Made by a program: the position numbers and the translations under genes. The notes beneath the pieces are model-generated. The model ran no database searches. It saw nothing but the letters and a program-made list of their open reading frames with translations, and was not told the DNA's origin. A stretch of DNA of 64,000 nt from Stenopsyche tienmushanensis. Its lineage: Eukaryota > Arthropoda > Insecta > Trichoptera > Stenopsychidae. Where the stretch lies: assembly GCA_008973525.1 (NCBI GenBank), contig WACJ01000528.1, forward strand, positions 558,001 to 622,000. The letters are read 5' to 3'. This document shows positions 23,170 to 34,687 of this stretch, in pieces. Each line of letters opens with the position of its first letter. Within the stretch, counting starts at the first letter, position 1.

Positions 23170-24370
23170 ACCTATAAAATGTGCTTATTGATGACTTTAA
23201 TAATAGATGGGCTTAATAAATGAGCTAAAATATTTTGAAATTAAATACTCATGTATTCCCTTCAATATTTTCATATCTTATGGATAAATTGTTGTTGTTG
23301 GTTTATTAACATAATAAATGTTATCTTGTCTTTCAAACATTGTGGTCGTTTTATTTCCACAAAGTCCATTTTTTGTCATGATTTTACACGGTACTTATTT
23401 TTAATAGTACGCAACGAAAGCCACAAGCAAAAAATCTATATATGGCTGGTTGATTTGAGAGAGCGCTGAATGAGGTTTAATGTGAGAAATCGCTCTGTCT
23501 ATAATAGTAAAAATCACGAATAACAATTATCATATCTCAAAATCAATTTTAGTACTTTTCAACAAGTGTTAAATTACCTGTTAACTCATTAAAATTATCA
23601 CAAATTATGCACAGCATAATCTAATATTAGCAAATCTGATATCATACATACTAATTGTATTTTTGCGTGATAAAAGTGCCATATCGACGCAACGATGAGG
23701 GACATTAATGCACTTTAAGTTTTCCTGTATCTTCACGGTATTTTTTTTAATTTGAAAAATATTGTGCAAAAGAAATTTTACGTGATAAAATTGTTTCATT
23801 GTTCGCTAATGATCGATCCGGAGAATAAGAGAAGCGCATAAAAATTTGCCATTGTTTGAGCAAAAATTCTTGCAGGGGAAGTTGCGTTGTTAAAATTAAC
23901 ACCTTTACGATTCACAAGGAAATCGCCCATGGGCGCTTAAATTAGATCGAAAATGGCAGATAAGCTCTGTGGGATGATGTCGTATAAAACATTTTGAGGT
24001 AGCGCGATTCGTTTCATTGTATGTTATTATAAGATATCACCGATCTTCACGACGATCTTGTGCATGCCGTTTTGAGAAATCTGATATCGACTGTGAAATC
24101 AAATTTATCACGAGCTAATAAAAGAGAAGCCAAATGGAGATTATTAAATGTAGTAATTTGAAAAGATCGTAAGAATGTTTATGTGGATGTTTATAATGGA
24201 CTTGTGGGTCAATAGTTAACAAAATAAAAGAGAAAACCGATAGCAAAAACTGATTGTAATATCATAACACTTTCTGTACATAAAGATGAAGATAATTGCA
24301 TGCTTTGTTTAAGACTTATTCTTGGAAGTTAAACTATTCAGTGCTAAAATGCCTATATTATTTAAAAATC
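23170..24370. other. A+T-rich spacer, nothing recognised
   Basis: The short open frames (23251-23469 plus, 23605-23799 minus) have chance-like I/F/N/K-rich translations. There are no splice-bounded segments or shared repeats. Confidence 0.35.
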
Positions 24371-24374
24371 TTGA

Positions 24375-25880
24375 AGAATATTTTCATCCATGAATTCAAA
24401 ACTTGGATCATTTAAATCATGATCGATCCATTTTTTGATGTTTTCCCTATCCACGTTTTCAAAACATTTTAAATTTTCCAATAATCCACATATTTCAGAT
24501 ACATATATCATTTCATTCTCTTCAAAATGCATTAATCTGTTTCTAAAAATCTTTCTCCATGATCAAACAAGTGTTTCTGACTTTACTTTCTTCTAAAAAG
24601 ATTATGTTATTCTGTATATAGCATCCAATATCGTATTTTTTTTCCCAGAAAATTATCAATTTGTCATCTTCCTCAGTAAGAGTTTTAAGAAGACGGACGA
24701 TAAAGACGTTTCGTTGATTTCAATTTTGCAACCATAAGTCCATCGCTTATTTTCAATATGCTTTCATTAAAAAATTCTATGGCAATCCCTTCTTTTTTTA
24801 AATTTTGTACCTCTGGAACCCATTTCTTTTTGAATCAATCTTCAAAAATCTCTCTGTCCATCCGTGTCCCTTTCTGACTATAAAAATCGACAAGAAGATT
24901 TTTCATCAGTTCCCTTAAAAAATCGTGGTTTATTTGCTCTACCAATCACCAAAAGTTACATTTTATGAGTTCCTGAACCGTTTCCAGTCATTTATCACCC
25001 CGAGTCCCTTTTCCCAATCTTACACTCTTTATGTTATCTGTTTCGTATAACAAGCTTTCTTAAGCTTCATTGTCCGGTTGTTTTGAGAACCAAGATAATT
25101 AAGACACGAGAATAGACGTTTGTTTTGGTAGTTAAGACACACGCATCATTCTTATCGATTTGAAGAGTTTCCTTTTTCTAATCTTGATCTGTGTATATAA
25201 AACCTCATGTACTGTTCGGGAGTATCGTCATTTTCCGAGTATCACAATGATTTTTTGCTATTATAAGAATAGATATAAGAAAAAATAAATAAAAAAAATA
25301 TTTATCCGCACCCGAATAATCGAGAGTACCGTATTTTGCTTTCAATGCTTTCTAAGGAAGGAATATTTCATGAAATGGTTTTTCATTGCCTTCCACATAG
25401 AGGAGTAAGAAACGAAATTACCCTTATTTTTAACCCTTCTGTCCATAAAATCGTCTGGCCAAACCCATTATGTTTTTGCGATGAGTTTTTTTTAATAGTA
25501 GCTATGTATATATCCAAACAAATCTCTCTGACTGTCATTTTAAAAGACTTACAAAATTCAAAATTAAAAAAAACGTTCGGGATCCTTTTTTTCTAGGAAA
25601 AAAGATGTTTCTGTTTACGTACTTTTACGATATTTTTTCATAGGATTTTTACGGGATATCATGTTTTTTTCAAGTTCCGCAAAAAAATCTTAATCCTTTC
25701 GCTGCATAAAATAATTTATTAGGTTTTATACGCTGATCTGCATTTTTACCTGTGTCGTAAGAAATTCTTATTGCATCATATATTTGGAAAAACCTATATT
25801 ATCCTTTTACGTTTACTGTAGAAAATGTTTTCGAACCATGTCTGTAAAAACCAGATTAATATATTTCATACGATAGTTAG
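24375..25880 (-). pseudogene. Tigger/pogo-type (Jerky-like) transposase relic T1
   Basis: The minus strand reads, in order and with stops and shifts, the C-terminal half of a Tigger-type transposase. It starts with RMDREIFED.FKKKWVPEVQ, the block that precedes the LLLDNAPxH catalytic box (the box itself is deleted). Next comes SDGLMVAKLKSTKRLYRP, matching the PMDQGVI.SFKRLYRR box, then a +1 shift into RLLKTLTEEDDKLIIFWEKK, and near the end VDRENIKKWIDHDLNDPSF. Sequence at 25430-25880 is shared with T2 (50815-52020); on the minus strand part of it resembles the N-terminal FLTLN.KV..LK.G..RRDI helix-turn-helix. No Tigger-like inverted ends were found at the edges. It is dead and old. Confidence 0.65.
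25078..25185 (-). repeat. Family F repeat, copy F2
   Basis: This is the inverse match of 5812-5897 (ttggttctcaaaac, ctaccaaaacaaacgtc, gataag.atgatgc). It lies between the two recognisable coding halves of T1. Confidence 0.5.
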
Positions 25881-25889
25881 TTTATCTAC

Positions 25890-27879
25890 TTCATTGACGA
25901 GAGGAACTTATTAGGCTAAGCCTGGATCGAGATGATCAATTTAGATATGAATCCATTTTGAACCCGTCAAATTTTATAAGATTACTTCAAAATGGCTTAT
26001 ATCTTGCGATTAATAGATTTATTTAAAGCTGAAAAACGATTTACCTAGATTGGGCTTGACCAGACGATCTTTCAAAGGCAGAATATTAACCTATTTACAG
26101 AGTCGTAGGATTTGATCTGGATATGAATATGAATCCAGATCAACTTTAAGATTATACACATTTAAAATATGTAAATAGAGACCTGTTTTTTTAAAAAAAT
26201 TAAATCAAAATTTAGGATCAAAAGTATAAGAATTTTATTTTAAAAAAATGATTTTAAATTGTTTTTGATTGGAAATTGTTATTTATAAAAAAAAACCTCC
26301 CTAAGATGATTAGTATTATCAGTGTCGAAAGCTGTTTTTCAAGCAAATGTTAATTAACTCCTAACGAATAATTAATAAGGTTTTATTATCATACTATTAA
26401 TTATAATATTGTAATTAAATTCTTTAGCATGATGATGGTTTATATTTGATAGCAATAATTATAGACTGAGGAAGTCTATAATTGTTGAAGCGCCACCTCC
26501 TTTCTCATTAAAGCAATCAAAATGTGCACGACGATCACTAATGACAAGTCGCTCTGTCGATGTCGACAAAGATTAGCAAAAAGGATGACGATGGTCAAAC
26601 ATTAGTCCAGGATGTGAAGACATAAATTACAGATCAAATCGACACCTTTTAATTGCTCCAAGCAATCCTGATCAACGCATCATTAAGTGCTATAATCTTA
26701 TAGGGATGATCGCGCAACTTAATCAAATCGCATTTTCATCGAATTCCTCATTTAACTTGGGAGGGTTGAATTTAAATTACTCTTACCTTTGGCGCCCCGG
26801 GTCAAAGTTACAATATCGTTAAAAGTAATACGCGATAATAAACGATTTTTATAGCAAGTAATAGCTATCGAAAGCTTTTCGTTTCTCCGTGTACACATTA
26901 ATTTGAACGGGCGTGAGGTCAGTTTTCAACAAGGATGACTGCCAGAAGACCTTCAATCATTTATCATTACATAAATTCGTTCGGTAAATTAAGATCCTTT
27001 TCGTGTTCTCTGAATATGCACGGGTAAGCAGTACGATCTGAGCTCATAAAAACCATCATTAAATATCATTCGGATTCGCAATGCGAATCTTGAACGAAAT
27101 GGGGAGCCCTGATATATTGCGAATATAATTTAAGTGCTTGGGGGTAACACAAATGCAAAACATCCGCTTGTTGCTTCAACAGTAGTTCGTAGTGTTTAAT
27201 TACCACATTGTTTAAAATTGCATACACCGGCACGTAATAGGTTATTTGACATCGATGCAAAACATTTGGCGTGAACAATGAGAACAAAACAATAGTATGT
27301 TGCATTCTTGAAATAGAACAGAGCCCATAAAATATCACAAATGGAAGCCTTGATGGTTTTGAAGTCTATTTAAAAGTTCTTGGGTGTTATGAGTGTAGCT
27401 TGAAGAATTTTGTTAATTAAAATATCGCTCAAAGAGTCAAGCTTGGTAAATACGAAGACAACTGTTGCATTGGAACAAACACAGAAAAATGATCTGTATG
27501 AAAATATTTCATTTGCTTGACCTTTGTGCGAAGGTGGGTAATTTTTAAATGCCTATTACATAAACGCTTCTTACACTTTCATGACCTGAGCAGATCCTTC
27601 ATATTTCATGTTCGCTCGCTGTTTCAAATATTAATTTTGTTACCCTTCAAACAAAGATGATTTTCTTGCCTAGAAGGCTATGTTTCATGAATTTTCATTA
27701 TGCCAGGGTAAACAAACATTATTGGATTTTACGATGCTACTATTAAAACGTTATGAGAGAAATAGTTGTTAGTTTTTTCGTTTAGAGAGTTTAGAAGTTC
27801 ACATTTCTCATTCGTTTGCATATTTTATGTGACTTTTGAAGCTTAGAAGTAATTTTCTTAAAACTAATTGCATAAAATG
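25890..27879. other. A+T-rich spacer, nothing recognised
   Basis: A minus-strand frame at 27066-27338 is open for 90 codons but Leu/Tyr/His-rich, without splice signals. There is no repeat shared with the rest of the window. Confidence 0.35.
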
Positions 27880-28073
27880 ATTATTATAACTACAGATTAA
27901 AAAGTTATGACGATTAAAAGATGAAAGTTTGGGAATTTAATCAAAATATTGAAAAAAAAATCTATTTCGACAACCCTGATACTTAAGACATAGGGCTTAT
28001 GTATAAAATGTAGTAAGACACCCTTAATTAAAAAAAAAAGCTGTCGATCCATGTGCAAAACATCCTGTATATA
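27880..28073 (+). repeat. Family I repeat, copy I2
   Basis: It shares 'agttatgacgat', 'atttcgacaaccctga', 'taagacatagggc' and the end 'catgtgcaaaacatcctgtatat' with I3 (40243-40434), and inverted with I1. The end next to TATA is well defined; the other end is not. Confidence 0.6.
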
Positions 28074-28079
28074 CTCATA

Positions 28080-30250
28080 TTTGCTTTTTTTTTGGTGCCA
28101 AGAAGCATGAAGTCTGTGGACTCATTTCAAAACCAATTTCCATCAACGCCCTGAAGTGTTGAATTTCGGCGAAAACTTTGTATTTCCAGGGTTTATTAAA
28201 TGTTAATTCCGAAGTGAGAAGACATAACCACCGACTTTATAACTTCGTATGACTTACGGCCAAAAGTTAAATTTATACGCAATAACTACACGAATGCTAG
28301 ACTTGATGGTGAAAAATATTATGTTGAAGTAGAGAACCAGACCGCCTTCTGCGCTCGTAAATAACCTTATAAACTACACACATTCGTCGAGAACGTGTGC
28401 TCGTTTTCAGACTAAAGTTGGACCATAACATTACAGGATTTGTGGACAATCCACTGTAAGACCTTTTTGAGAGTGCGAGAGCCGGGCGCCGGATAATTAG
28501 CGGAGTAACAAATAAATTTCAAGCGATTGACACAACATACATTGGAATGTGGACGTAGAAGGAGACGCCGACAATATATAACGACGAAGGAAGATATCAC
28601 GTTTTCAGATTGTATTTTTCACCTTATATTTATCGTAACTACATGAGAAGACTTGCGTTGCGTTGCATACTCATCATCAATGATCCTCTAGTAAAAATTA
28701 GCTAGTATTGTATAATATAGCATTCTTATGTATAAACTAGTGTTTTGAAATATAATTTAAGCTGTACAAAGAGAAATTGGTACTCGTCCAAAGCTTCATA
28801 CGTCTAAATATTAAAAATTTAAACGCGTTGTTAAATATTAACATGGTCCATCAAGAGCTGAAAGAAGGAAACATGAACGTGGAATACCATGAACATCTCA
28901 ACATCAATTTATGATCTATTAATTCCCTATGAAAATAGACAAATGTAATAATTAGGATCGTCGAACATAACATCCCAAGACGAATCGGTAAATATAATGA
29001 AGCATTGCAGAGTTGTGAAATTGTTGGTGCAGTCCCAGAACAGAGTGCTTATAATTTTCTACGCTGCATCCATTCAAATATTAAGTTGTTAATAAGTAAA
29101 TTGAGCATTTGTTTAGTTAACTAAATGATCCAAATGCAAATTATTCGTTCGGAACATTAACGAGCAATAGTCAGTCTATAGATCACGGCCAATTGGCGGA
29201 TTGAGATTTACATCTGACGTATTGTCCTGGTGAAATTAATTTTATCCGATCTTTGCCAGACGATCTGCAAATAAATATTTAGTGGAGTGACGATTGATGT
29301 TCAAGCAACGGCATCCCATGTCGTGATATAGAGATTTTTTAGTAGAAATATATCTAAATTGCCCTTGTCTCGCAATCGTCTTGTTTCCATAGACCCAAGA
29401 ATTTTCCCCACGGTGCAAGATACATAGTAATAGATATAATTGCTTCATTATAAGTCGCACTTTTAAAAACGTGACCTTAACGGTTAACGAGTCTTTACTG
29501 TATTCGAAAGCAACATTAATTATCTATCTCTTTGATAGCAGAAGCGTGACTTGGTAGAGAGAAAAACGGTGGTACTTGAAGAATTGTTATTTATAAAACA
29601 TCCCAAATGCTAGGATTTTGGCAAATTTATTATTAATATCTGACAAAGATTAGATTGTTTAAGGCTTTGAATAGCGAAGATAAGGACAAGAGGTTTTTAT
29701 TAATGCCAATACTTTACATTTTACATAATTTATGTATCAATTTTCCAAAATGTCTTTTTAAGGAAAGTTATTAAAAATTATATTATAAATTTGCCATCGA
29801 TTGCCAAATGATCCCTTAATAAATTATGGAAATAAATATACAAATTCAGAGATTTAATGCAACTCTTTATGCATTTGAAGATAAATTTACTGCGTAGGAG
29901 TTCCGATATATTATATGCATATATTGATGTTACACAAATTAATTTTGAGCTTTAAGCTTGTTCTTATTATATTGAAATTTTATTTATTATATAGCGAATT
30001 TCCTTTGCCTTTCACATATGGTAAAACTAAGATAAGAGGTTACCAAATTATCTGTTGCTCGGACGGAGGCCCCAAGGGCGTTCGATCCCTTTAGGCTGCA
30101 CTCTAACTTTTTAATGCTTTTATATGAACATTGATCTGAAGAACAGGCATAGAAAGGTGGAGGAACGTAACCAAAACCAAAACTGAAATGAAAAATAGCA
30201 GTTCGAAGCCTTTGTTATAAATAAAAAAGGAGAGACTCAGCTACAAGATT
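28080..30250. other. A+T-rich spacer, nothing firm
   Basis: Near 30060-30110 a tRNA T-arm-like string (aAGGGcgttcgatCCCTt) is present, but no A box or acceptor stem goes with it. The minus-strand frames 28412-28600 and 29242-29460 are not recognised. Confidence 0.3.
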
Positions 30251-30251
30251 T

Positions 30252-30309
30252 CCAACGATCTCAACGAACGTCGACGAACCGTTCACAGCATCATAGTGTG
30301 AATCGGGCC
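30252..30309 (-). mobile_element. Solo end of a Harbinger-like MITE
   Basis: Read on the minus strand, GGCCCGATTCACACTATGAT and the following 'gaacggttcg' and 'gttcgttgagatcg' match the terminal repeat of the 51339-51538 MITE, and TTA lies outside (30310-30312). No second end is present upstream, so it is a fragment. Confidence 0.5.
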
Positions 30310-30319
30310 TTATACTGCT

Positions 30320-30640
30320 CTTTTGCGCGTGCACCGTTGCCGGTTTGGTGGTGACGCGCAGGAAGCGGGAGTCGAGAGAAATCATCGATTAGCCTTGGCT
30401 GCGGGAAGACGTCCTTCCCGCAGCCAGATCTCTCTCTCTCTTGTGTTGAATAGAATTATCTAGAGAAGAAAGTCTTTCTGTCCGACGCCCGTTCAATCCA
30501 TCCATCCGTCCAGTTACATCCTGACTAAAAAGAAGAACGGACCCACGCGTGGCCATCCCGATGAGCACGTGGAAGCGGGAAGCCGCCCGGGAGCTCTGCC
30601 CCGAAAGCGCTCCCGCTCCGATGCTTTAGTACATTATTAA
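30320..30640. other. CpG- and G+C-rich island with strong hairpin
   Basis: The 320-bp stretch is far more G+C-rich than its surroundings. It contains a perfect 12-bp stem (GGCTGCGGGAAG at 30397-30408 and its complement at 30414-30425, loop ACGTC), a CT microsatellite (30428-30440) and 'gaagcgggaagccgcccggg'. No open frame of note is seen. It may be the 5' region of an unrecognised retroelement, or a promoter and first-exon region. The function is unknown. Confidence 0.4.
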
Positions 30641-30644
30641 ATAA

Positions 30645-31299
30645 TTTCATAACTAACTGTACAAAATTGAAAGAGAATTTAACTTATTGATGTTGAGAGC
30701 TTTTTGGGATTTCAAGTAGTGAAATTGACTGAAAACCTTCATTCAATCAAATTGTGGTAAAGAATATTAAAAATTATATTAACATAAATTTCAATAAAAT
30801 TCTTGCTCGATCGTCGATTTTATTAATTCAAGCATTGATAAAAAAATTATACTATGCATAGCTTGCATCATTTATAAGAAAGTGACACAGTTTTCATAAA
30901 ACTGGAGCTGAAGAGGACACTGCCTGTCCAGATCACCAGAAGAAAGTTGCACCAACGTTTCGCAAATGTTTACATCGTCTTTGAAACATGATATTAGTAT
31001 TTCGTTGCCTCAACATCACCAGTCAAAATATATACATATACATGCCAAAATCAAGTGACAAACATTCTCAAGAGCGTAATTGAGAACCAAATGTATTAAA
31101 TATGCAAATAGTGGCATTAGTTAAATGAATTTAGGTGACATGATAAGTGACAGTTCCGACTCGAATGATTTATCACATGACACGTAATGTCGGCAACGAA
31201 GAGAGGCGTAGATTTTCGATTCGTTTAGTTCATAAGGGCTCAACTTTGATATATACTTTCTTGTGCGATGGCCAACACTGTGACTGTTGGCGATAAAAT
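30645..31299. other. A+T-rich spacer, nothing recognised
   Basis: No shared repeat, splice-bounded segment or RNA gene was seen. A minus frame at 31121-31351 (76 codons) has mixed composition but no supporting signals. Confidence 0.3.
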
Positions 31300-31305
31300 G
31301 TATTA

Positions 31306-31677
31306 GCTTGTCTGCACGGGTTTGGTAACTTGCCAATGCCGTCGGGGCCAATTTAGCACTGCAATTTTCAAGGTCCGATCAAAGAAAACTAATCGGATAT
31401 GCGTTTCAGGTTGGTCGAAGAAATAAGAAGGACCTGCATTATCAATCATTGGGGAATGAAAGAAGCACTTCATTTTTGCCAAGACAATCATTAACGATCC
31501 GTTGAAAATAATTAGATTCGATCTTGACGTGTGTAATATTTCAAAACTGAGCATACCACAAGGTTTGAGCAGTGATACGAGCGCTATAATCACTTTCGAA
31601 ATTATGCCAGATAGACCTTCTATCATTGAAATCGTCCAGTTTGCACGTGGTTGGAATAGCGGTTTATCAGTCTACTA
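31306..31677 (+). pseudogene. Possible decayed coding segment, family unknown
   Basis: The plus strand can be read in one frame across about 123 codons, with only two in-frame stops, to a final TAA. The last part has good protein character (IINDPLKIIRFDLDVCNISK, then IPQGLSSDTSAIITFEIMPD, then RPSIIEIVQFARGWNSG). The antisense frame 31303-31626 is open for 107 codons but hydrophobic and Cys/Phe-rich, which I judge to be its shadow. I do not recognise the protein. It could be a relic or exons split by undetected introns. Confidence 0.25.
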
Positions 31678-31679
31678 AA

Positions 31680-32312
31680 TTCAGAGCCACATAAAAAGAA
31701 TATAACGGTCGTGTCGACCAAAAGGGTTAAGAATAGTACGCTGCAGTCTTTGAAATGGTTACGCCTTAATAAATCCAATCACAAATTTTGCATCTTCATC
31801 TTTCAACAAAGACATGTAGTATCAATCAGGCAGAAGCAAATTAGCATGGGCGAACACTTCAACGCGTCTAAAAATGGAAAAATTAACTGTTAATTACAAT
31901 TTCGTGTTTAAGATATCTTTATTGTACTGTCGATGAATGATTTATATCAACTTCAAATCAGTTTTTCAAATGGAATTTCATTCAATGGTGAGCATATTTG
32001 AAATGATCATAAATTAACCATTTTATTTCAGGATCAAATCATCATGTTATTATGGAAAATTCAATTAATCTTAATAAAGGAAGTCATTTAATATAATATC
32101 TATTAGCTAATCGTAGTGTCTCAGAATGAAATGCATTTTTGTTTTCAGATAACGTAAATAATTGTTAACGCATGTTCATTCATGGATTTTCATCATTCAA
32201 TTTTGAGTCCTAATTTAGACAGTCAAAATAATCGCATCATGAATTGTATCGTAACGATGTTATAAATACAATTTAAATAATTTTGATCGTTAATAAAGCA
32301 CAATAATGGTAT
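31680..32312. other. A+T-rich spacer, nothing recognised
   Basis: Several acceptor-like 'ttttcag' strings (about 32034 and 32148) have no matching open exon. Nothing else is visible. Confidence 0.3.
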
Positions 32313-32316
32313 TTAA

Positions 32317-32503
32317 TCCCTCAAAGAGATAAGACACAGTGTTGTGTCTAAGTTGCAGTGATTCAGAAAAAGCATTCTTACACATTAAGTTCTGAAACAG
32401 ATAGATACGGAGAGTGAGTTAAGTTTGGAGAGAAACAGAGACGGAAAGAGTGTGTTGCGTACATCGCAAGATTGTATAGATCGTTAACCCAAATTCATCG
32501 ATT
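32317..32503 (-). mobile_element. Family A MITE, 3' half (A7)
   Basis: TTAA (32313-32316) is followed by TCCCTCAAAGAGATAAGACAC, the inverted family A right end. The inverted pyrimidine block and 'ttaacccaaattcatcgat' of the core follow. The copy stops in the core against the next fragment. Confidence 0.65.
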
Positions 32504-32505
32504 AA

Positions 32506-32705
32506 CCTGTTGAGGAGCGAGCAAATTTAAAATCGATGAAGTTGTTGATGTCATAATCGCTTTACGCCGATTACTTTCTGTCAGCTCCTAATCAGCCTAA
32601 GACAATCTTCAATTCGAGGCAGAGTCAATTGTAAATAAACATTTGATAACATACAAGATCGCGTCATTTCTTTACATAAACAATGCACAAAAAATCGATT
32701 CATTT
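32506..32705 (+). mobile_element. Family A MITE, diverged 5' part (A8)
   Basis: It begins TTAACCTGTTGAGGAGCGAG, a clear but diverged family A left end. The left block and 'gataacatacaagatcg...catttctttacataaacaat' of the core follow. It is the most diverged copy in the window. Confidence 0.5.
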
Positions 32706-32743
32706 GCTCCTCCTTTAGAAGGAAATGATAATTGAACAAAAAC

Positions 32744-33032
32744 GCATTCAACACGCAGCGAAGAACGGCAAGCAGTTAAATAGATAACACACAATATTCG
32801 GTCGTTTATTTGCGTAAACAAATAACACACTTGAAATCGAAATCATTATAAGTGGATAAATTTGGGCTTAACGATCTATACAATCATGCGAGGAACTATC
32901 CGTCTCAGTCTCCCGAACTGCGCTAAGTTCTCTCTGTCTCTGTCTGTCTCCGAGCTTCAATGTGCAAGAGTGCTCTTTCTGGGGCATAAGAATTAGGACG
33001 TACATGTACGTCGAAGCTCCCTGACAGCTTAA
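32744..33032 (+). mobile_element. Family A variant copy (same subfamily as A3)
   Basis: It is nearly identical in layout to 11132-11442: 'caacacgcagcgaagaacgg' on the left, then the family A core, then 'gctccctgacagcttaa' on the right. The divergence between the two copies is modest, so this subfamily moved as a unit. Confidence 0.65.
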
Positions 33033-33222
33033 TAATGATGTGTGAATGATATGATCGAATATTGTGTGCTATCTACAGTGTTTATTTATCTACAAGCTTC
33101 ATACACGCTGCGACGGTCCTGACTGATAAATGGATTTGTACTGATGATAAGTGACGGGCCATACAAATATATAATGGCATCTAAGATTTTGATGATTTTA
33201 AATTAGCTCACAACTCAAAGGG
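33033..33222 (-). mobile_element. Family A MITE, 5' half, inverted (A9)
   Basis: Read inverted, it carries the family A left block (ctcaaaggg end at 33222, then 'aaattagctcac', 'gatgataagtg', 'cgacggtcctga', 'caagcttcata') up to 'acaatattcgatca'. The outer TTAA is lost (GGG is followed by ACTATT). Confidence 0.6.
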
Positions 33223-33229
33223 ACTATTA

Positions 33230-33990
33230 GTTATAACTATTCTATATGCAGAAACAATTATAAACCTTCACGTAGCATTTTTGGAAAAATGCATGAAGAT
33301 CGTCTACCTGTTGGTATAGTTATGGCACAATAATGTAGAATTTACGATTGGGAATTATTCATATTTTGGTTCGATTCTTAAGGTAAATTGAATACTCATG
33401 GACTTGGATGGATCTAACTAATCGTCTCAGTATTTACATTTTTATAATCTAGAAAACAGGGTGAACCTGATTCATGAGGATCAATTTGAAATACTTACGA
33501 TCTTCCAAATCTAGTGGCAAAGTGGATTTTTCCCCCCAAGCTTTATTTGCATTTATTCTCTGAACTCCTCTCTATATACATAAATATCTAATTTATTAAA
33601 ATTGAGTCTTAAATTATAATTTCATCAATTTTTTTTCGATTGTTCGAATCGTTTTTAGTGTGTATTTTTGTAAATCGTACGCATTGTACGTAAATTTTGC
33701 TCATAAAGCAGAACAGCAGGCTACCATTGGGATATGATCCAATTAAAAAGGGTTTTATAGTTGCAAAATATGGCAATGAATCTCGTAAATATAAATAACT
33801 GATTTTAAAATAACCGTCCAGCCCTCGGAGATCATAAAAGAGGCAGTATTGGGAGGGCGAGATAGATAATACGGTAGCGCATACGAGAAGGAAGGCAATT
33901 CAAATGGTGGATGATGGTGGCATGCAGACTCCGAGGGTCATAAAACGAGCGGTCCTCCTCAGACCGACTCTGCAAAAATTTAATTAACTC
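33230..33990. other. A+T-rich spacer downstream of the 33993 splice site
   Basis: If the minus-strand exon candidate at 33993-34220 is real, this is its downstream intron. No other feature is recognised. Confidence 0.3.
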
Positions 33991-33992
33991 AC

Positions 33993-34220
33993 CTAAGCCT
34001 CGACATCCTGTACGGATCCTTTATTTTGATACCCAACGGGCGCTCGATTGGAATGCGTCATTATAAGTTGCGTTTATTGGTCCACTTTGCTTTGCTTCTT
34101 CAAGACCAAACTCCGGCAGACAGATTGATTTTTGTGCTGCCGAATTATCATCATTGTCATGTGCATTTTTTATTATTGCTGACCGATTTCGTTGACGCAA
34201 ACGAGGTGATGATTGCAAGT
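33993..34220 (-). other. Splice-bounded minus-strand segment (possible exon)
   Basis: On the minus strand an excellent acceptor (gttccaattgcag) ends at 34221, and a consensus donor TTAG/GTGAGTT begins at 33992, 228 bp apart. One phase is open from the acceptor for 65 codons (for example FGLEEAKQSGPINATYNDAF) to a TAA at 34021-34023, 30 bp before the donor. So it could be a last coding exon with the donor used only in a noncoding isoform, a noncoding exon, or a decayed exon. The antisense plus frame (34026-34292) is hydrophobic and less protein-like. The family is unknown. Confidence 0.35.
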
Positions 34221-34354
34221 CTGCAATTGGAACTCGACTATGGCAGGTGGATAATGTATTTGGGTCACTTGTTAAAACAAATTGCTACTTGAAGTTTAAC
34301 TTAAAGCATCGTTGCTTCCATCGCTGAACCATTTTACATATCTGAATATATTAA

Positions 34355-34687
34355 AACGAACGAAAAGTATTTCGCCACATTGAAGAATTTGCACATTTCC
34401 CAAATGATTTTGTTGATCTATTAAAATTGACCAAACACGAAGAACTGCGCAATAATCCATATGTATTTTCAAGAAAAAATAATACTTTAGAATTTATGGC
34501 TGGTGCATATACATCGTTGGACGATATAAAAGGATGCATTTCCTTGCCGATGAATGCATCTAAAGGAGACGATCATAAAATCTATGAAATATGGGATCAT
34601 TTCGTCATGCCGTTCAATTTGTTTCGCTCAACGAAATGTGTTATATGGATTCGAGGTCTATTTTTTTATATTATATTGCTTCCTTAA
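34355..34687 (+). CDS. Unrecognised open frame, possible gene relic
   Basis: The frame is open for 111 codons after a TAA at 34352. The first 85 or so codons read like ordinary soluble protein (HIEEFAHFPNDFVDLLKLTK, then NNPYVFSRKNNTLEFMAGAY, then SLDDIKGCISLPMNASKGDD), rich in charged residues and low in the I/Y/C strings of chance frames. The last 25 codons become hydrophobic and are probably noncoding. No ATG is placed sensibly and no strong acceptor lies upstream. An overlapping plus frame at 34554-34922 (122 codons) is I/Y/F-rich and rejected. Confidence 0.25.
   Translation, partial: NERKVFRHIEEFAHFPNDFVDLLKLTKHEELRNNPYVFSRKNNTLEFMAGAYTSLDDIKGCISLPMNASKGDDHKIYEIWDHFVMPFNLFRSTKCVIWIRGLFFYIILLP

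Noticed and set aside
30045..30110. tRNA T-arm-like hairpin aAGGGcgttcgatCCCTt
   Set aside because: The D and anticodon arms are missing; only one arm fits, so neither a tRNA nor a defined SINE is supported.
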